This document shows positions 16,980-25,617 of a stretch of DNA of 64,000 bases, one piece after another (within the stretch, counting starts at the first letter, position 1; each line of letters starts with the position of its first letter). Below the pieces are notes generated by a model. It was not told the DNA's origin. It ran no database searches and worked only from the letters and a program-made list of their open reading frames with translations. This DNA comes from Crateriforma spongiae. GTDB taxonomy: Bacteria; Planctomycetota; Planctomycetia; Pirellulales; Pirellulaceae. A program made the position numbers and the translations under genes. The stretch covers positions 104,103-168,102 of the forward strand of contig NZ_JAAXMS010000011.1 in NCBI RefSeq assembly GCF_012290005.1. The letters are read 5' to 3'.

Positions 16980-17206
16980 CAGACGGTCCTTGTGATGCAT
17001 CGGCGGAAAGCGGGAATCTCTTGCGCAGACGAACATGGTCGTCGCCGGTGGCTCGGACGCGGCTGCGCGATCCTTTGGGTCATCAGGTGGACCAAAGTGA
17101 TCTGGGCTGGCAAGCCACCGTGACAAATTGACGTGCCGACGCCCCGATTCCGCGTGACCGAAATCAGGACGTCCGCAGTGTGCGGAAGCGAGAACCCTTG
17201 GGCCGC

Positions 17207-19480
17207 TTAGTTTGCGTCCGCGGCAGCAGCGTTCTGCTGACCGGGCTGGCAGTACTTGTCCAGCCAGTCAAAGAAGACCGTGCCCCACAAAACACCGTTC
17301 TGCGGCCCCAAAACCCAGTGGCCTTCGTCAGGGAAGTACAAGAATCGACTGGGGACGCCCTGCACTTGGGCTGCGGTGAACGCCTCCATCGCCTGGGTCA
17401 CCGGAACCCGATAATCCCGTTGGCCATGTATGATCAATAGTGGTGTTTTCCATCGGTCGACGTATTGATGCGGTGAGAACTTCTTGTAAGCCTCCGCCAC
17501 TTCCTTGCTTTTCCAGTACGGTCCGCCCAAGTCCCAATTGACGAAGAACAATTCTTCCGTCGAACCATACATCGATTCCAAATTGAACACGCCGCAGTGG
17601 GACACCATGCTGCAGAACCGATCGTCCGCGTTGCCCATCATCCAGTAGACGGTGTAGCCACCGAAGCTGGCGCCGATCGCGGCGACACGTTTCGGATCAA
17701 TCGTCGGGTCCGCCATCATCGCATCGGTGGAAGCCAGAATGTCTTGCATCGCTTGGCCGCCCCAATCGCCACTGATGGAATCATTCCACTCGCGTCCGAA
17801 TCCGGGCAGCCCGCGTCGGTTGACCGCCAAGACGACGTAACCATGAGACGCCATCATGTGGAAGTTCCAGCGGTATGAAAACCATTGACCGATTTGACCT
17901 TGGGGACCGCCTTGGCAGTAGGTCAGCATCGGCCACTGGCGATCGGAATCGGGATCGTAATCGGGCGGCAAGACGACCCAGTTGTGAATCATCTTGCCGT
18001 CACTGGCTTTGAAGAAGCGTTGTTCGACGGTCGGCAGTTCCAGATCTTTGAAGATCGATCCGTTGACGTCGGTGATCGTGGTCAGCTTGGCGGATTCGGT
18101 ATCCAGCCAAGCTAATTCAACCGGTCGCAGCATGCTTTGTTGGCGTACCAAGACCGCATCGCGTCCGGGCAGCGTGTCGACGATCGCATGATTGAAACGC
18201 CCGCTGGAAATTTGCTGCAACTGGCCTTCTAGATCGATCCGAAAGACTTGGTCGGTGCCTCGCATTTCGCTGTAGAAAAACAGCGAGCGGCTGTCGGATG
18301 CCCACGTCGCTGAATGAGCCGTTTGGTCCAAACCGACGGTGACTTCGCGGATGTCGCCGCTGGACCGGTTGTAGATCATGATCCGATTGCGGTCGGATTC
18401 AAAACTCGCGCGGCGCATCGAATGAAAGGCTAGATAGCGACCGTCCGGCGAATAGACGGGACTACGGTCATAGCCCGGCATTCCCGGTGTGATGTTGGTC
18501 AGTCGTCCACCCTCGGTCGGAACGATGTAGATATTGCTGTCGGTGCTTTCGGCCGGATTGTTGACCAGCTTCAACGTCAATGCAATTTCTTGGCCGTCGG
18601 GGCTGAACGCAAACTCGTCTTTGCCGCCAAACGGTGGCATGGGGCAGTTGGCACGAAGCGATGCCATCAAATCCACCGGCTCCGATGCAATGCCCTGTTC
18701 GTCGATACTGCAGACGTGAACGTGGCTGTAGGACGGTTCGGTCCAGTGGTCCCAGTGACGATACATCAACGCATCGATGACGCGAGCATCGGCTTTGGGC
18801 AAATCGGGATACTGTTCTTTCGTTGTCGTTCCCAACTTGACTTCGGTGGTGAAGGCAATTCGATCTCCGGTCGACGCCGCCTTCAAGTTACCGACGCCTT
18901 TGGCCACATGAGTCAACTGGACTGGGTCTCCGCCGTCCGGGTCCAGCATGAATACCTGCGGCGTTTCGTCGGAGGATGATTCGTCGTCTTCGTTCTCATC
19001 ATCCGTTTGATCGTTCTGCGTTGATTCATCGGCATCGTTAGTGTCGTCATCCGACTGGTCCGCATCCTCGATTTCTGCGGGGGCGATGTACAACAGTCGG
19101 GGGCCCGATGTGTGATCCAGCCAAGCCAGATTGCTAAGTCCTTTCACGTCAGCGATCAGGACCCGTGTTTTCAAGTTCGCCAAGGGGGTCTCGAACGCCG
19201 TGGCGACTCGATCGGCTTTGCCAACCGCTTTGTCGTCCAGCGACGTCAAGTGCAAGCTGGTTCGACCTTCGTTCTTCTCCAGGTCGTACGACGTCACCAG
19301 AAAGGCTAACTGTGAACCATCCGGCGAAACGGCCGATTCACCGATGCGTTGCAGATCCCACAACCTTTCCGGCGTCAGACGTTCGGCGGATGCGACGCAA
19401 GCGGTCAGCAAAACCATCGCGAAGGTGGCCGCCGAGCGGATTGAACCCGTGACGCGTGTATTTTGTCGATGCAATTTCAT
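17207..19480 (-). CDS. S9 family prolyl-oligopeptidase-type serine peptidase, exported
   Basis: This 757-residue protein has a signal segment (about 14-32, FAMVLLTACVASA) with either a Sec cleavage after ASA or a lipobox-like LTAC at Cys28. A WD40-like beta-propeller with repeated SPDG motifs follows, then a C-terminal alpha/beta-hydrolase domain. The catalytic serine lies in GASFGGY; IHGQRDYRVP supplies the likely aspartate and PDEGHWVLG the histidine, as in acyl-aminoacyl peptidases and DPP-type enzymes. An unusual Asp/Glu/Ser/Thr-rich stretch of about 36 residues (137-172) interrupts the propeller. The start at 19480 gives a clean signal; the frame continues upstream to 19552 without similarity. 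It is divergent from the dTDP-glucose dehydratase gene. Confidence 0.88.
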   Translation of the reverse strand: MKLHRQNTRVTGSIRSAATFAMVLLTACVASAERLTPERLWDLQRIGESAVSPDGSQLAFLVTSYDLEKNEGRTSLHLTSLDDKAVGKADRVATAFETPLANLKTRVLIADVKGLSNLAWLDHTSGPRLLYIAPAEIEDADQSDDDTNDADESTQNDQTDDENEDDESSSDETPQVFMLDPDGGDPVQLTHVAKGVGNLKAASTGDRIAFTTEVKLGTTTKEQYPDLPKADARVIDALMYRHWDHWTEPSYSHVHVCSIDEQGIASEPVDLMASLRANCPMPPFGGKDEFAFSPDGQEIALTLKLVNNPAESTDSNIYIVPTEGGRLTNITPGMPGYDRSPVYSPDGRYLAFHSMRRASFESDRNRIMIYNRSSGDIREVTVGLDQTAHSATWASDSRSLFFYSEMRGTDQVFRIDLEGQLQQISSGRFNHAIVDTLPGRDAVLVRQQSMLRPVELAWLDTESAKLTTITDVNGSIFKDLELPTVEQRFFKASDGKMIHNWVVLPPDYDPDSDRQWPMLTYCQGGPQGQIGQWFSYRWNFHMMASHGYVVLAVNRRGLPGFGREWNDSISGDWGGQAMQDILASTDAMMADPTIDPKRVAAIGASFGGYTVYWMMGNADDRFCSMVSHCGVFNLESMYGSTEELFFVNWDLGGPYWKSKEVAEAYKKFSPHQYVDRWKTPLLIIHGQRDYRVPVTQAMEAFTAAQVQGVPSRFLYFPDEGHWVLGPQNGVLWGTVFFDWLDKYCQPGQQNAAAADAN

Positions 19481-19694
19481 TCCCGTGAAGCTTCTTCGTT
19501 GTATTTCGGTCGACAATGACCGGGTGCATAGGACTGGCACTCTCGGTTTCAAGTCGCGTCGTTATAGCCGAATCCGACGCAAGCTCTCAATTTACACCTT
19601 CGGCGACAGCGATCATGATGGTGCCGATGTCCGGCGCCGGGGCAATCTTTTCCGGGTGCGATTCGATCCCCAATCCTCCATCAATCGCAAATTC

Positions 19695-20714
19695 ATGCAC
19701 ACGGTTTTGGTCACCGGCGGCGCCGGATTCATCGGCAGCCATTTGGTTCACCAGCTGATCGGTCGGGGCGATTGTCGTGTGGTGAACTTGGACAAGCTGA
19801 CGTATGCGGGAAACTCCGAAGCGGTCGCGGATGTCGCCGGTGACCGGAATTACACCTTCGTGAAGGCGGATGTTTGCGATGTGGATCGGGTTGCCGATCT
19901 GTTGAAGCGACATCATTGCAACGCGGTCATCCACTTGGCCGCGGAAACCCACGTCGATCGCAGTATCGCGGGTCCCGGTGAATTTGTGCGGACCAACGTC
20001 CAGGGCACGTTCGGGGTTGTCGAAGCGTCCAAGCAGTATTGGTCAAACTTGCCTGCCGACCAGCGCGATGTCTTTCGTGTCGTGCACGTTTCCACCGATG
20101 AAGTGTACGGTTCACTGGGTGACGACGGGGCGTTCGATGAATCGTCGCCGTATCGCCCCAATTCGCCATACTCCGCCAGCAAAGCCGCGTCCGATCATTT
20201 GGTGCGTGCGTATCACCAGACATACGGGTTGCCGACGATCATCACGCACTGTGGCAACAACTACGGTCCCTGGCAGTTTCCCGAAAAGTTGATCCCCGTG
20301 GTCATACGCCAGGCGGTCGCACAACAGCCGATCCCGGTCTACGGCGACGGCACCAACGTTCGCGATTGGATTCACGTCAGCGATCACTGTCGTGCGCTGC
20401 AACAGATTTGGCGACACGGCCGTCCGGGCGAAGTCTATGACGTGGGTGGTGGTGGCGAGCGATCCAATTTGGACATTGTCAAAACCGTTTGTCAGTCGGT
20501 GGACACGGTGCTGGGACGTTCTGAACCGTCCGTCGATCAGATCGAGTTCGTCCGCGATCGCCCCGGACACGATTTTCGATACGCGATTCGCGGCGAAAAG
20601 ATTCGCAGCGAACTGGGATGGGGTCCCGAAGTGACGTTTCAGGAAGGCATTCGTGAAACCGTCGCCTGGTATTTGGATCATCGCGACTTCTTGCAAACCA
20701 ACCCGCTGGCTTGA
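19695..20714 (+). CDS. rfbB: dTDP-glucose 4,6-dehydratase
   Basis: This 339-residue short-chain dehydrogenase/reductase makes dTDP-4-keto-6-deoxyglucose for rhamnose and other deoxysugars. The NAD loop TGGAGFIGS is at residues 7-15, LAAETHVDRSI at 81-91, the catalytic STDEVYG segment (Thr134-Asp135-Glu136) at 133-139, and the YxxxK pair is Tyr159/Lys163 (YSASK). NNYGPWQFPEKLIP and YGDGTNVRDWIHVSDHC are the family's substrate-binding blocks. Length is normal for RmlB. The ATG at 19695 begins exactly at the Rossmann strand; the upstream open frame overlaps the divergent peptidase gene and is not coding. No other rml genes are adjacent. Confidence 0.94.
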   Translation: MHTVLVTGGAGFIGSHLVHQLIGRGDCRVVNLDKLTYAGNSEAVADVAGDRNYTFVKADVCDVDRVADLLKRHHCNAVIHLAAETHVDRSIAGPGEFVRTNVQGTFGVVEASKQYWSNLPADQRDVFRVVHVSTDEVYGSLGDDGAFDESSPYRPNSPYSASKAASDHLVRAYHQTYGLPTIITHCGNNYGPWQFPEKLIPVVIRQAVAQQPIPVYGDGTNVRDWIHVSDHCRALQQIWRHGRPGEVYDVGGGGERSNLDIVKTVCQSVDTVLGRSEPSVDQIEFVRDRPGHDFRYAIRGEKIRSELGWGPEVTFQEGIRETVAWYLDHRDFLQTNPLA

Positions 20715-21140
20715 GGATTGGCGGCGGTCGTGGTGACAACCCGGTCCTGGCCACCTGTCTTTGGCCCCGGGAAACTTTGACGATTGTCGGGCTTGTCGCA
20801 ATTGAGCCGGAAGCTTGGATCGATCCGAATGTGCCGAGGATTCGTGATCTGCGTTTGAGGACTGCCTGATCTGCCGCAGATTCCGATTTTACGGAGTGTG
20901 TCCACGCCCCACTGCGTCGATCTGTACGCAACGAGCCCTTGGGTCGTCCGGTTTGAAACCGTTCAGACGGATTTGACGGTTTTGGTTGATCCGCGGGTCT
21001 CGCCGGTTCTTCGTTCCATGGGATCTGGCAGCATTCATGCTCGCCCGATTCGCATCGAGCGCAACGGCGACTTGTTTGGGATCGATCAGCACCGCCAGGG
21101 TCAACTTCGGGGCGGAAATCACGATAAAGGGATTGTTTCG
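20715..21140. other. Intergenic region before BBP7 barrel gene
   Basis: These 426 bases separate the dTDP-glucose dehydratase from the BBP7 gene. I see only minor palindromes (for example TCTGCCGCAGA near 20870) and AAAGGG as the ribosome binding site just before 21141. An open frame runs through from 20898, but it lacks a signal peptide and is probably not translated. It presumably contains the BBP7 promoter, which I could not place. Confidence 0.4.
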
Positions 21141-23243
21141 ATGAAGGCAGACATTTTGCGGCCGCTGACCAGAACGTTGGGCGTCGGCGTGTTGAGTACG
21201 GGAATGCTGTCGACCGTCGTGGCGAATCAACCCGCCGCCGGCCAAAGCTATCCGCAACCCACAACCGCCAGCGCGCCGGCAACATCGGGCCCGTTTTCGA
21301 TGTTCGGACCGGCTGCGGCGGCAACGGTTTTGCCCCCGACCGGTTCGGTCGCATCGCCCAGCGGCCCGACGATGTATCCGCCAGCTGCACAAGGAAGTGC
21401 ATCGCCCCAAGCCAAGCCGACGGGCGTTGCCGCGCAAACCGTGGGATACCCCGGTGGCCAGCCTTCGCCACACGCAATGATGCCGGGCCAAATTTCGCCG
21501 GGGTACATGCCGCCGGGCGGCCCAACTGCAACGCCGTCGGGCCCCAGCCAGTGGAACAATTTCAATCCGCAAGCTTTCCAGCCCACGCCGCAACCACAAA
21601 CGCCGCAAACCTATCAAGGCCAGAGCGGCTATTCGGCGCCGCAATACGCCGCGCAGCCGACGGCGGCCCAGCCGGCAAGATCGAAGACCGGTGGGTTCAT
21701 GAGCTTGTTCAAAGCAGCCTCGGATGACGGCAATGCCGATGCAAAGCCGGAGCCGATTCCAACACCAACGCCGGAACCACAAGCGTCCACCGGGCACGCG
21801 CAGGGCTATTCTCACGCGGGGGTTCCGCAATCGTATGTGCCCATGGGTGCCTATGAAAACGGCATGTCGCATCAAGGCGTCGTGATGGGATCGCCCAATG
21901 GCGGCCCAGTGATCGACGCGCCGGTGATGCAGGCTCCCATCATGCAGGCTCCGGTGCAAGGATCCGATTGCCAAACGTGCAACACGGGTTCCGGAAATGC
22001 GTACACCGATGCTGCGGCGGCACCTTGGTCGGCGACCGGAATGCCGATGGCCGCTGGTGCTTGCGGAACGGACACCTGTGGCCCGATGGGCGTGGCGGCA
22101 CGGCCGACCTTGTTCCCATGGTTCGGCGGATTCAATCTGTTGTTCCTTAGTTTTGAAGACAACACGCGAAAGGTCTACGGCATCGACAACGGCTATCCCG
22201 CCGTTTGGTCCGACATCGTGGATCCCGATTCGTCAGTCGGCTTCGAAGCTTATGGTGGCCGATACGTCGGTTGTGGACGCTGGGGCATTGGCGTTGGTGT
22301 GTTCCACCTGGATCCCGATCAAGAGACATTCATTTACACGCACCCCGGTGCGATCACCGCGACGAACTTCATTCGTCCCGCGATGCAGTCGTATCACGAT
22401 TACCACATGGATTTCGGCAGCGGTCAGGAACAGGTTTACAACCACATCACGGGAACTTCGGGGGGGTCATCGGGTGCAGCCAATGTGCGAGCCCAACGTG
22501 ATGTCCAGTTTGACGGCGTGGAAGTCAATCTGTATTGCTTTGGCTTGATGGGAGCCCAGCGTGCCGCACCGATGTGTGGCGACGGCATCGCATCGGCACA
22601 CTGGTATCGCAAATTCTTGGGATTGGGCGCCGGCGGTTACGGCGGTCGATTCGGGTACGGTGGTGCGGCGGGCCCGCTGGTACGTCCCTGCAACGGCCGA
22701 CTGCAGATCGTTTCCAGTCACGGATTCCGTTGGTTCCAGTTCGATGACAAGACGCAGCTGGCTTACAACATCAACGGAACGGCCGGATACCAATTCGACG
22801 ACATCTATGACACCTCGTGCGTTGAAAACGACTTGTTCGGTTACCAAGCCGGCGGTCGACTGGTGTTCTGTTTGACCAATCGCTTGAACCTGAACTGCTC
22901 CGGCAAGTTCGGCTTGTACGGCAACCACGCCCAGGCCTATCGCCGCGTTGGTACCGAAAACGTCACGGCTTATCGGTTCGGCGATCCCATGGACTTGGCG
23001 GAAACCAATATCGAAGACACCGTCCTGGCGACGTTGGGCGAACTGGATCTGGGACTGGGCTATCGACTGTCCAACGCCTGGACCGTTCGCGGCGGCTATC
23101 GCGTGATGGGGCTAAGCGGTGTGGCGACCAGCACCAGCCAGATCGCACAAGACTATGGAACGTCGCGTCACCCCGACACGATTCACGCGACCGACAGCGT
23201 TTTCTTGCACGGTGCGTACGTAGGAGCCGACTTCAACTTCTAG
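21141..23243 (+). CDS. BBP7 family outer-membrane beta-barrel protein
   Basis: A 700-residue exported protein. A signal peptide (MKADILRPLTRTLGVGVLST, cleaved near NQPAAGQ) leads into about 300 residues of low-complexity Pro/Gln/Ala/Gly sequence. A Cys-containing junction follows (SDCQTCNTGSG, CGTDTCGPMG), then a C-terminal barrel of about 330 residues with alternating hydrophobic/polar strands and a final strand ending in GAYVGADFNF. Starting with PWFGGFNLLFLSFEDNTRK, the barrel matches the planctomycete BBP7 family (PF07585). AAAGGG sits nine bases upstream of the ATG. The terminal Phe fits recognition by the Bam machinery. A strong GC-rich hairpin follows the stop. Its exact function is not known; it is probably an envelope-structural or adhesive surface protein. 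Confidence 0.88.
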   Translation: MKADILRPLTRTLGVGVLSTGMLSTVVANQPAAGQSYPQPTTASAPATSGPFSMFGPAAAATVLPPTGSVASPSGPTMYPPAAQGSASPQAKPTGVAAQTVGYPGGQPSPHAMMPGQISPGYMPPGGPTATPSGPSQWNNFNPQAFQPTPQPQTPQTYQGQSGYSAPQYAAQPTAAQPARSKTGGFMSLFKAASDDGNADAKPEPIPTPTPEPQASTGHAQGYSHAGVPQSYVPMGAYENGMSHQGVVMGSPNGGPVIDAPVMQAPIMQAPVQGSDCQTCNTGSGNAYTDAAAAPWSATGMPMAAGACGTDTCGPMGVAARPTLFPWFGGFNLLFLSFEDNTRKVYGIDNGYPAVWSDIVDPDSSVGFEAYGGRYVGCGRWGIGVGVFHLDPDQETFIYTHPGAITATNFIRPAMQSYHDYHMDFGSGQEQVYNHITGTSGGSSGAANVRAQRDVQFDGVEVNLYCFGLMGAQRAAPMCGDGIASAHWYRKFLGLGAGGYGGRFGYGGAAGPLVRPCNGRLQIVSSHGFRWFQFDDKTQLAYNINGTAGYQFDDIYDTSCVENDLFGYQAGGRLVFCLTNRLNLNCSGKFGLYGNHAQAYRRVGTENVTAYRFGDPMDLAETNIEDTVLATLGELDLGLGYRLSNAWTVRGGYRVMGLSGVATSTSQIAQDYGTSRHPDTIHATDSVFLHGAYVGADFNF

Positions 23244-23287
23244 TGCCCGGCAAGCCCGCCGATCGGTGGGTCGCTTGAAAATTCTTC

Positions 23288-23323
23288 GACGGCCGCGACG
23301 GGTCACCTGTCGCGGCCGTCTTT
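23288..23323 (+). terminator. Rho-independent terminator after BBP7 gene
   Basis: A perfect 12-bp stem (GACGGCCGCGAC at 23288-23299 with GTCGCGGCCGTC at 23309-23320), a nine-base loop, and a short TTT tract. It lies 44 bases after the BBP7 stop. Confidence 0.75.
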
Positions 23324-23394
23324 CGTACACTGGCAAAATGCCTGTCATGGCGTCCGCGTTTGCCACCTGGAATTTTCCGCAAGAGACCGATCAC

Positions 23395-24339
23395 ATGAAA
23401 CGTCGCCACTTCCTGCAACACAGTCTGGCCGCCGGCACCGCCGTCTATGGCGCGGTGCAATCGCTGGGAGCATCTGCGCAAGACGCCGCCACCGATCCCA
23501 AGCAGAGTTCAACCACGCCTGATACCGAGGCTTGGCTTTGGACGACACTGAAGATCGGCATGGTCCGCGAAGGCGAAACGTTGGCCGAGAAGTTCCAGGT
23601 TGCCAAAGACGCGGGCTTTTTGGGCGTGGAATTGATGACGACCAACATCGATGTCGACGATGCGATCGCCGCAGCCGAGCAAACCGGTTTGATCATCGAC
23701 GGAACCGTCGGCGGGTATCACTGGCGAACACGGCACACCGATCCGGATCCGGATGTCCGTGCGGAGGCGTTGTCCTTGCTGCGAGACGGGATTCGCAATA
23801 CGGCTGCCGTCGGCGCGGACACGATGTTGTTGGTCCCGGGGCGGGGCACCGACGGGACGCCCGATGTGGTCATGGATCGCGCCGTCGCGGCCGTCGAAGC
23901 CGCGTTGCCGGAAGCCGAGCGCTCGGGGGTCAAGATCTTGATCGAAAACGTGTGGAACCAATTCTTGTACGAACACGACGGCCCGAACGATCAAACCGCT
24001 GATGCCATGGCGGACTTTGTCGACCGGTTTGATTCGCCCTTGGTCGGAATGCAATTCGATATTGGCAATCACTGGAAGTACGGCCAACCCGGTGATTGGA
24101 TTCGGACGCTGGGCCACCGAGTGATGAAGCTGGACATCAAAGGTTTTTCGCGCAGCGAAGACAAGTTCACCGCGATCACCGAAGGTGATTTGCCGTGGGA
24201 TGATGTTCGTGCGGCACTGCGGGAAATCGGATACAGCGGCTGGCTGGCAGCGGAAGTCGGCGGTGGCGATCTTCAGCATCTGAAGACCGTTCGGCAACAA
24301 ATGGAATCGGCCCTTCATTGCGACGAACCCAAAGCGTGA
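23395..24339 (+). CDS. Exported sugar phosphate isomerase/epimerase-like TIM-barrel protein
   Basis: This 314-residue protein starts with a signal whose arginine/hydrophobic pattern resembles a planctomycete TAT leader (MKRRHFLQHSLAAGTAVYGA). A xylose-isomerase-like TIM barrel (AP_endonuc_2 superfamily) follows. Blocks typical of hydroxypyruvate isomerase/IolE relatives are KDAGFLGVELM, LLVPGRGTDG, ILIENVWNQF (metal-ligand Glu), MQFDIGNHWKYG and WLAAEVGGGDL. The ATG at 23395 starts right at the signal. Its last codons overlap the rsmH start (GTGA). The substrate is not identifiable; these secreted members often travel with sugar oxidoreductases. Confidence 0.85.
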   Translation: MKRRHFLQHSLAAGTAVYGAVQSLGASAQDAATDPKQSSTTPDTEAWLWTTLKIGMVREGETLAEKFQVAKDAGFLGVELMTTNIDVDDAIAAAEQTGLIIDGTVGGYHWRTRHTDPDPDVRAEALSLLRDGIRNTAAVGADTMLLVPGRGTDGTPDVVMDRAVAAVEAALPEAERSGVKILIENVWNQFLYEHDGPNDQTADAMADFVDRFDSPLVGMQFDIGNHWKYGQPGDWIRTLGHRVMKLDIKGFSRSEDKFTAITEGDLPWDDVRAALREIGYSGWLAAEVGGGDLQHLKTVRQQMESALHCDEPKA

Positions 24340-25292
24340 CATCGTCTGAATCGGAACCGCAGCCGAACACCGCGCAATCGATCCATCTGTCGGTGATGCC
24401 CGACGAGATCGTGCAATACGCTTGTGAAATCCATCCGCGTGTGGTCGTCGACGGCACCTTTGGCGGTGGAGGGCACAGTCGATTGATCCTGCAGCGTTTT
24501 GACGACTGTTGTGACAACACGCCTGACGTGTCTTGGAATTCGCTTTCGATCGTGGCGCTGGATCGTGACCCTGCGGTTTCACAGCGTGCCGAATCGATTC
24601 CGCTGGACCCCAGAATTGATCTGTATCTGGGAAGCTATGAATCGACTCCCATCGCGTTGGATTCAGCAGGATTTCGGGACGCGGATGCGATCATCTTGGA
24701 CCTGGGTTTGTCCAGTGATCAGCTGGCCGATCGAGATCGTGGGTTCAGCTTCAACAGCGACGGGGAACTGGATTTGCGTTTTGATCCGGAAAGCGGGATC
24801 CCCGCGCATCAATGGCTGCTGCGTCACGATGAAAAGGCGATTGCCGACGCGATCTATCAGTTCGGCGAAGAACGTTACAGCCGCCGCATCGCCCGTGAAA
24901 TCATCGCTCGGGCCAGGTCCAAACGCCCCGTTCGCACGGTATCGGAAATGGTGGACATTTGCCGGCGATGCGTTCCACGGTCCAAGAATCACGACATCCA
25001 TCCCGCCACACGAACGTTTCAGGCGCTGCGGATCGCGGTCAATCAGGAACTGGACATCCTGACGCGCACCATGCAACAGGTCACGGATTGGCTGGCCCCT
25101 GGCGGACGAATCTTGGTGCTCAGCTTTCATTCCCTGGAAGACCGGATCGTCAAGAACGCGTTTCGCCAGGAAGACCGCTTGGAAGTGTTGACAAAGAAAC
25201 CCTTGCGCCCGACCGACCAGGAAATCCAGCACAACCCGCGCAGCCGGAGCGCAAAACTACGCGTCGCACAGCGGCGTGACGCTGAAACTTGA
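24336..25292 (+). CDS. rsmH: 16S rRNA (cytosine(1402)-N(4))-methyltransferase RsmH/MraW
   Basis: This 318-residue SAM-dependent enzyme N4-methylates C1402 in the 16S rRNA decoding centre. Motifs are VDGTFGGGGHS (SAM loop), VALDRDP, ILDLGLSSDQLAD, RGFSFNSDGELDLR, TFQALRIAVNQEL and LSFHSLEDRIVKN, all family hallmarks. I take the GTG at 24336, which overlaps the preceding TGA; an in-frame TTG at 24318 is possible. In most bacteria this gene opens the dcw division/cell-wall cluster next to mraZ and ftsL; here none of those follow, which fits planctomycetes that lack FtsZ. Confidence 0.95.
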   Translation: MTSSESEPQPNTAQSIHLSVMPDEIVQYACEIHPRVVVDGTFGGGGHSRLILQRFDDCCDNTPDVSWNSLSIVALDRDPAVSQRAESIPLDPRIDLYLGSYESTPIALDSAGFRDADAIILDLGLSSDQLADRDRGFSFNSDGELDLRFDPESGIPAHQWLLRHDEKAIADAIYQFGEERYSRRIAREIIARARSKRPVRTVSEMVDICRRCVPRSKNHDIHPATRTFQALRIAVNQELDILTRTMQQVTDWLAPGGRILVLSFHSLEDRIVKNAFRQEDRLEVLTKKPLRPTDQEIQHNPRSRSAKLRVAQRRDAET

Positions 25293-25617
25293 ACGACATT
25301 GTCAACTTTTGTCGTTTGCGCTCACGCGAATGATCGGTCTTAACAAGCGGACCGTCTGTGTCCCCACGAACGGATCGTACGGGTTATTTGCGTCGATGGA
25401 CGCAGGTATATGAAGATTGATCAAGTCCCCAACGTTCCCGTTTCTTGAAATGTCGGTCTGGTCCGAAGATTGTCAACAGGCGGGTTCCCACGTCTGTGGC
25501 GATGGAACCGGCGAAGACAGGTGTTTGTCGGCCAGGAGGGCTTTTCAAACACAAAGCGGAACGGTCACGGCCCTTCGGGTGCATTGTGATTGTTGATTCA
25601 GTCACGTCGTTGCAATC
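25293..25617. other. Intergenic region before porin gene
   Basis: These 325 bases between rsmH and the porin are visibly less GC-rich than the flanking genes. I see no coding frame, no clear repeat and no exact Pho-box pair. They probably hold the porin promoter. Confidence 0.4.

Noticed and set aside
19131..19694. Long N-terminal extension of the dTDP-glucose dehydratase frame
   Set aside because: It overlaps the divergent peptidase gene, and the family N-terminus begins exactly at 19695.
20898..21140. In-frame N-terminal extension of the BBP7 protein
   Set aside because: A good ribosome binding site and signal peptide start at 21141; the extension would bury the signal.
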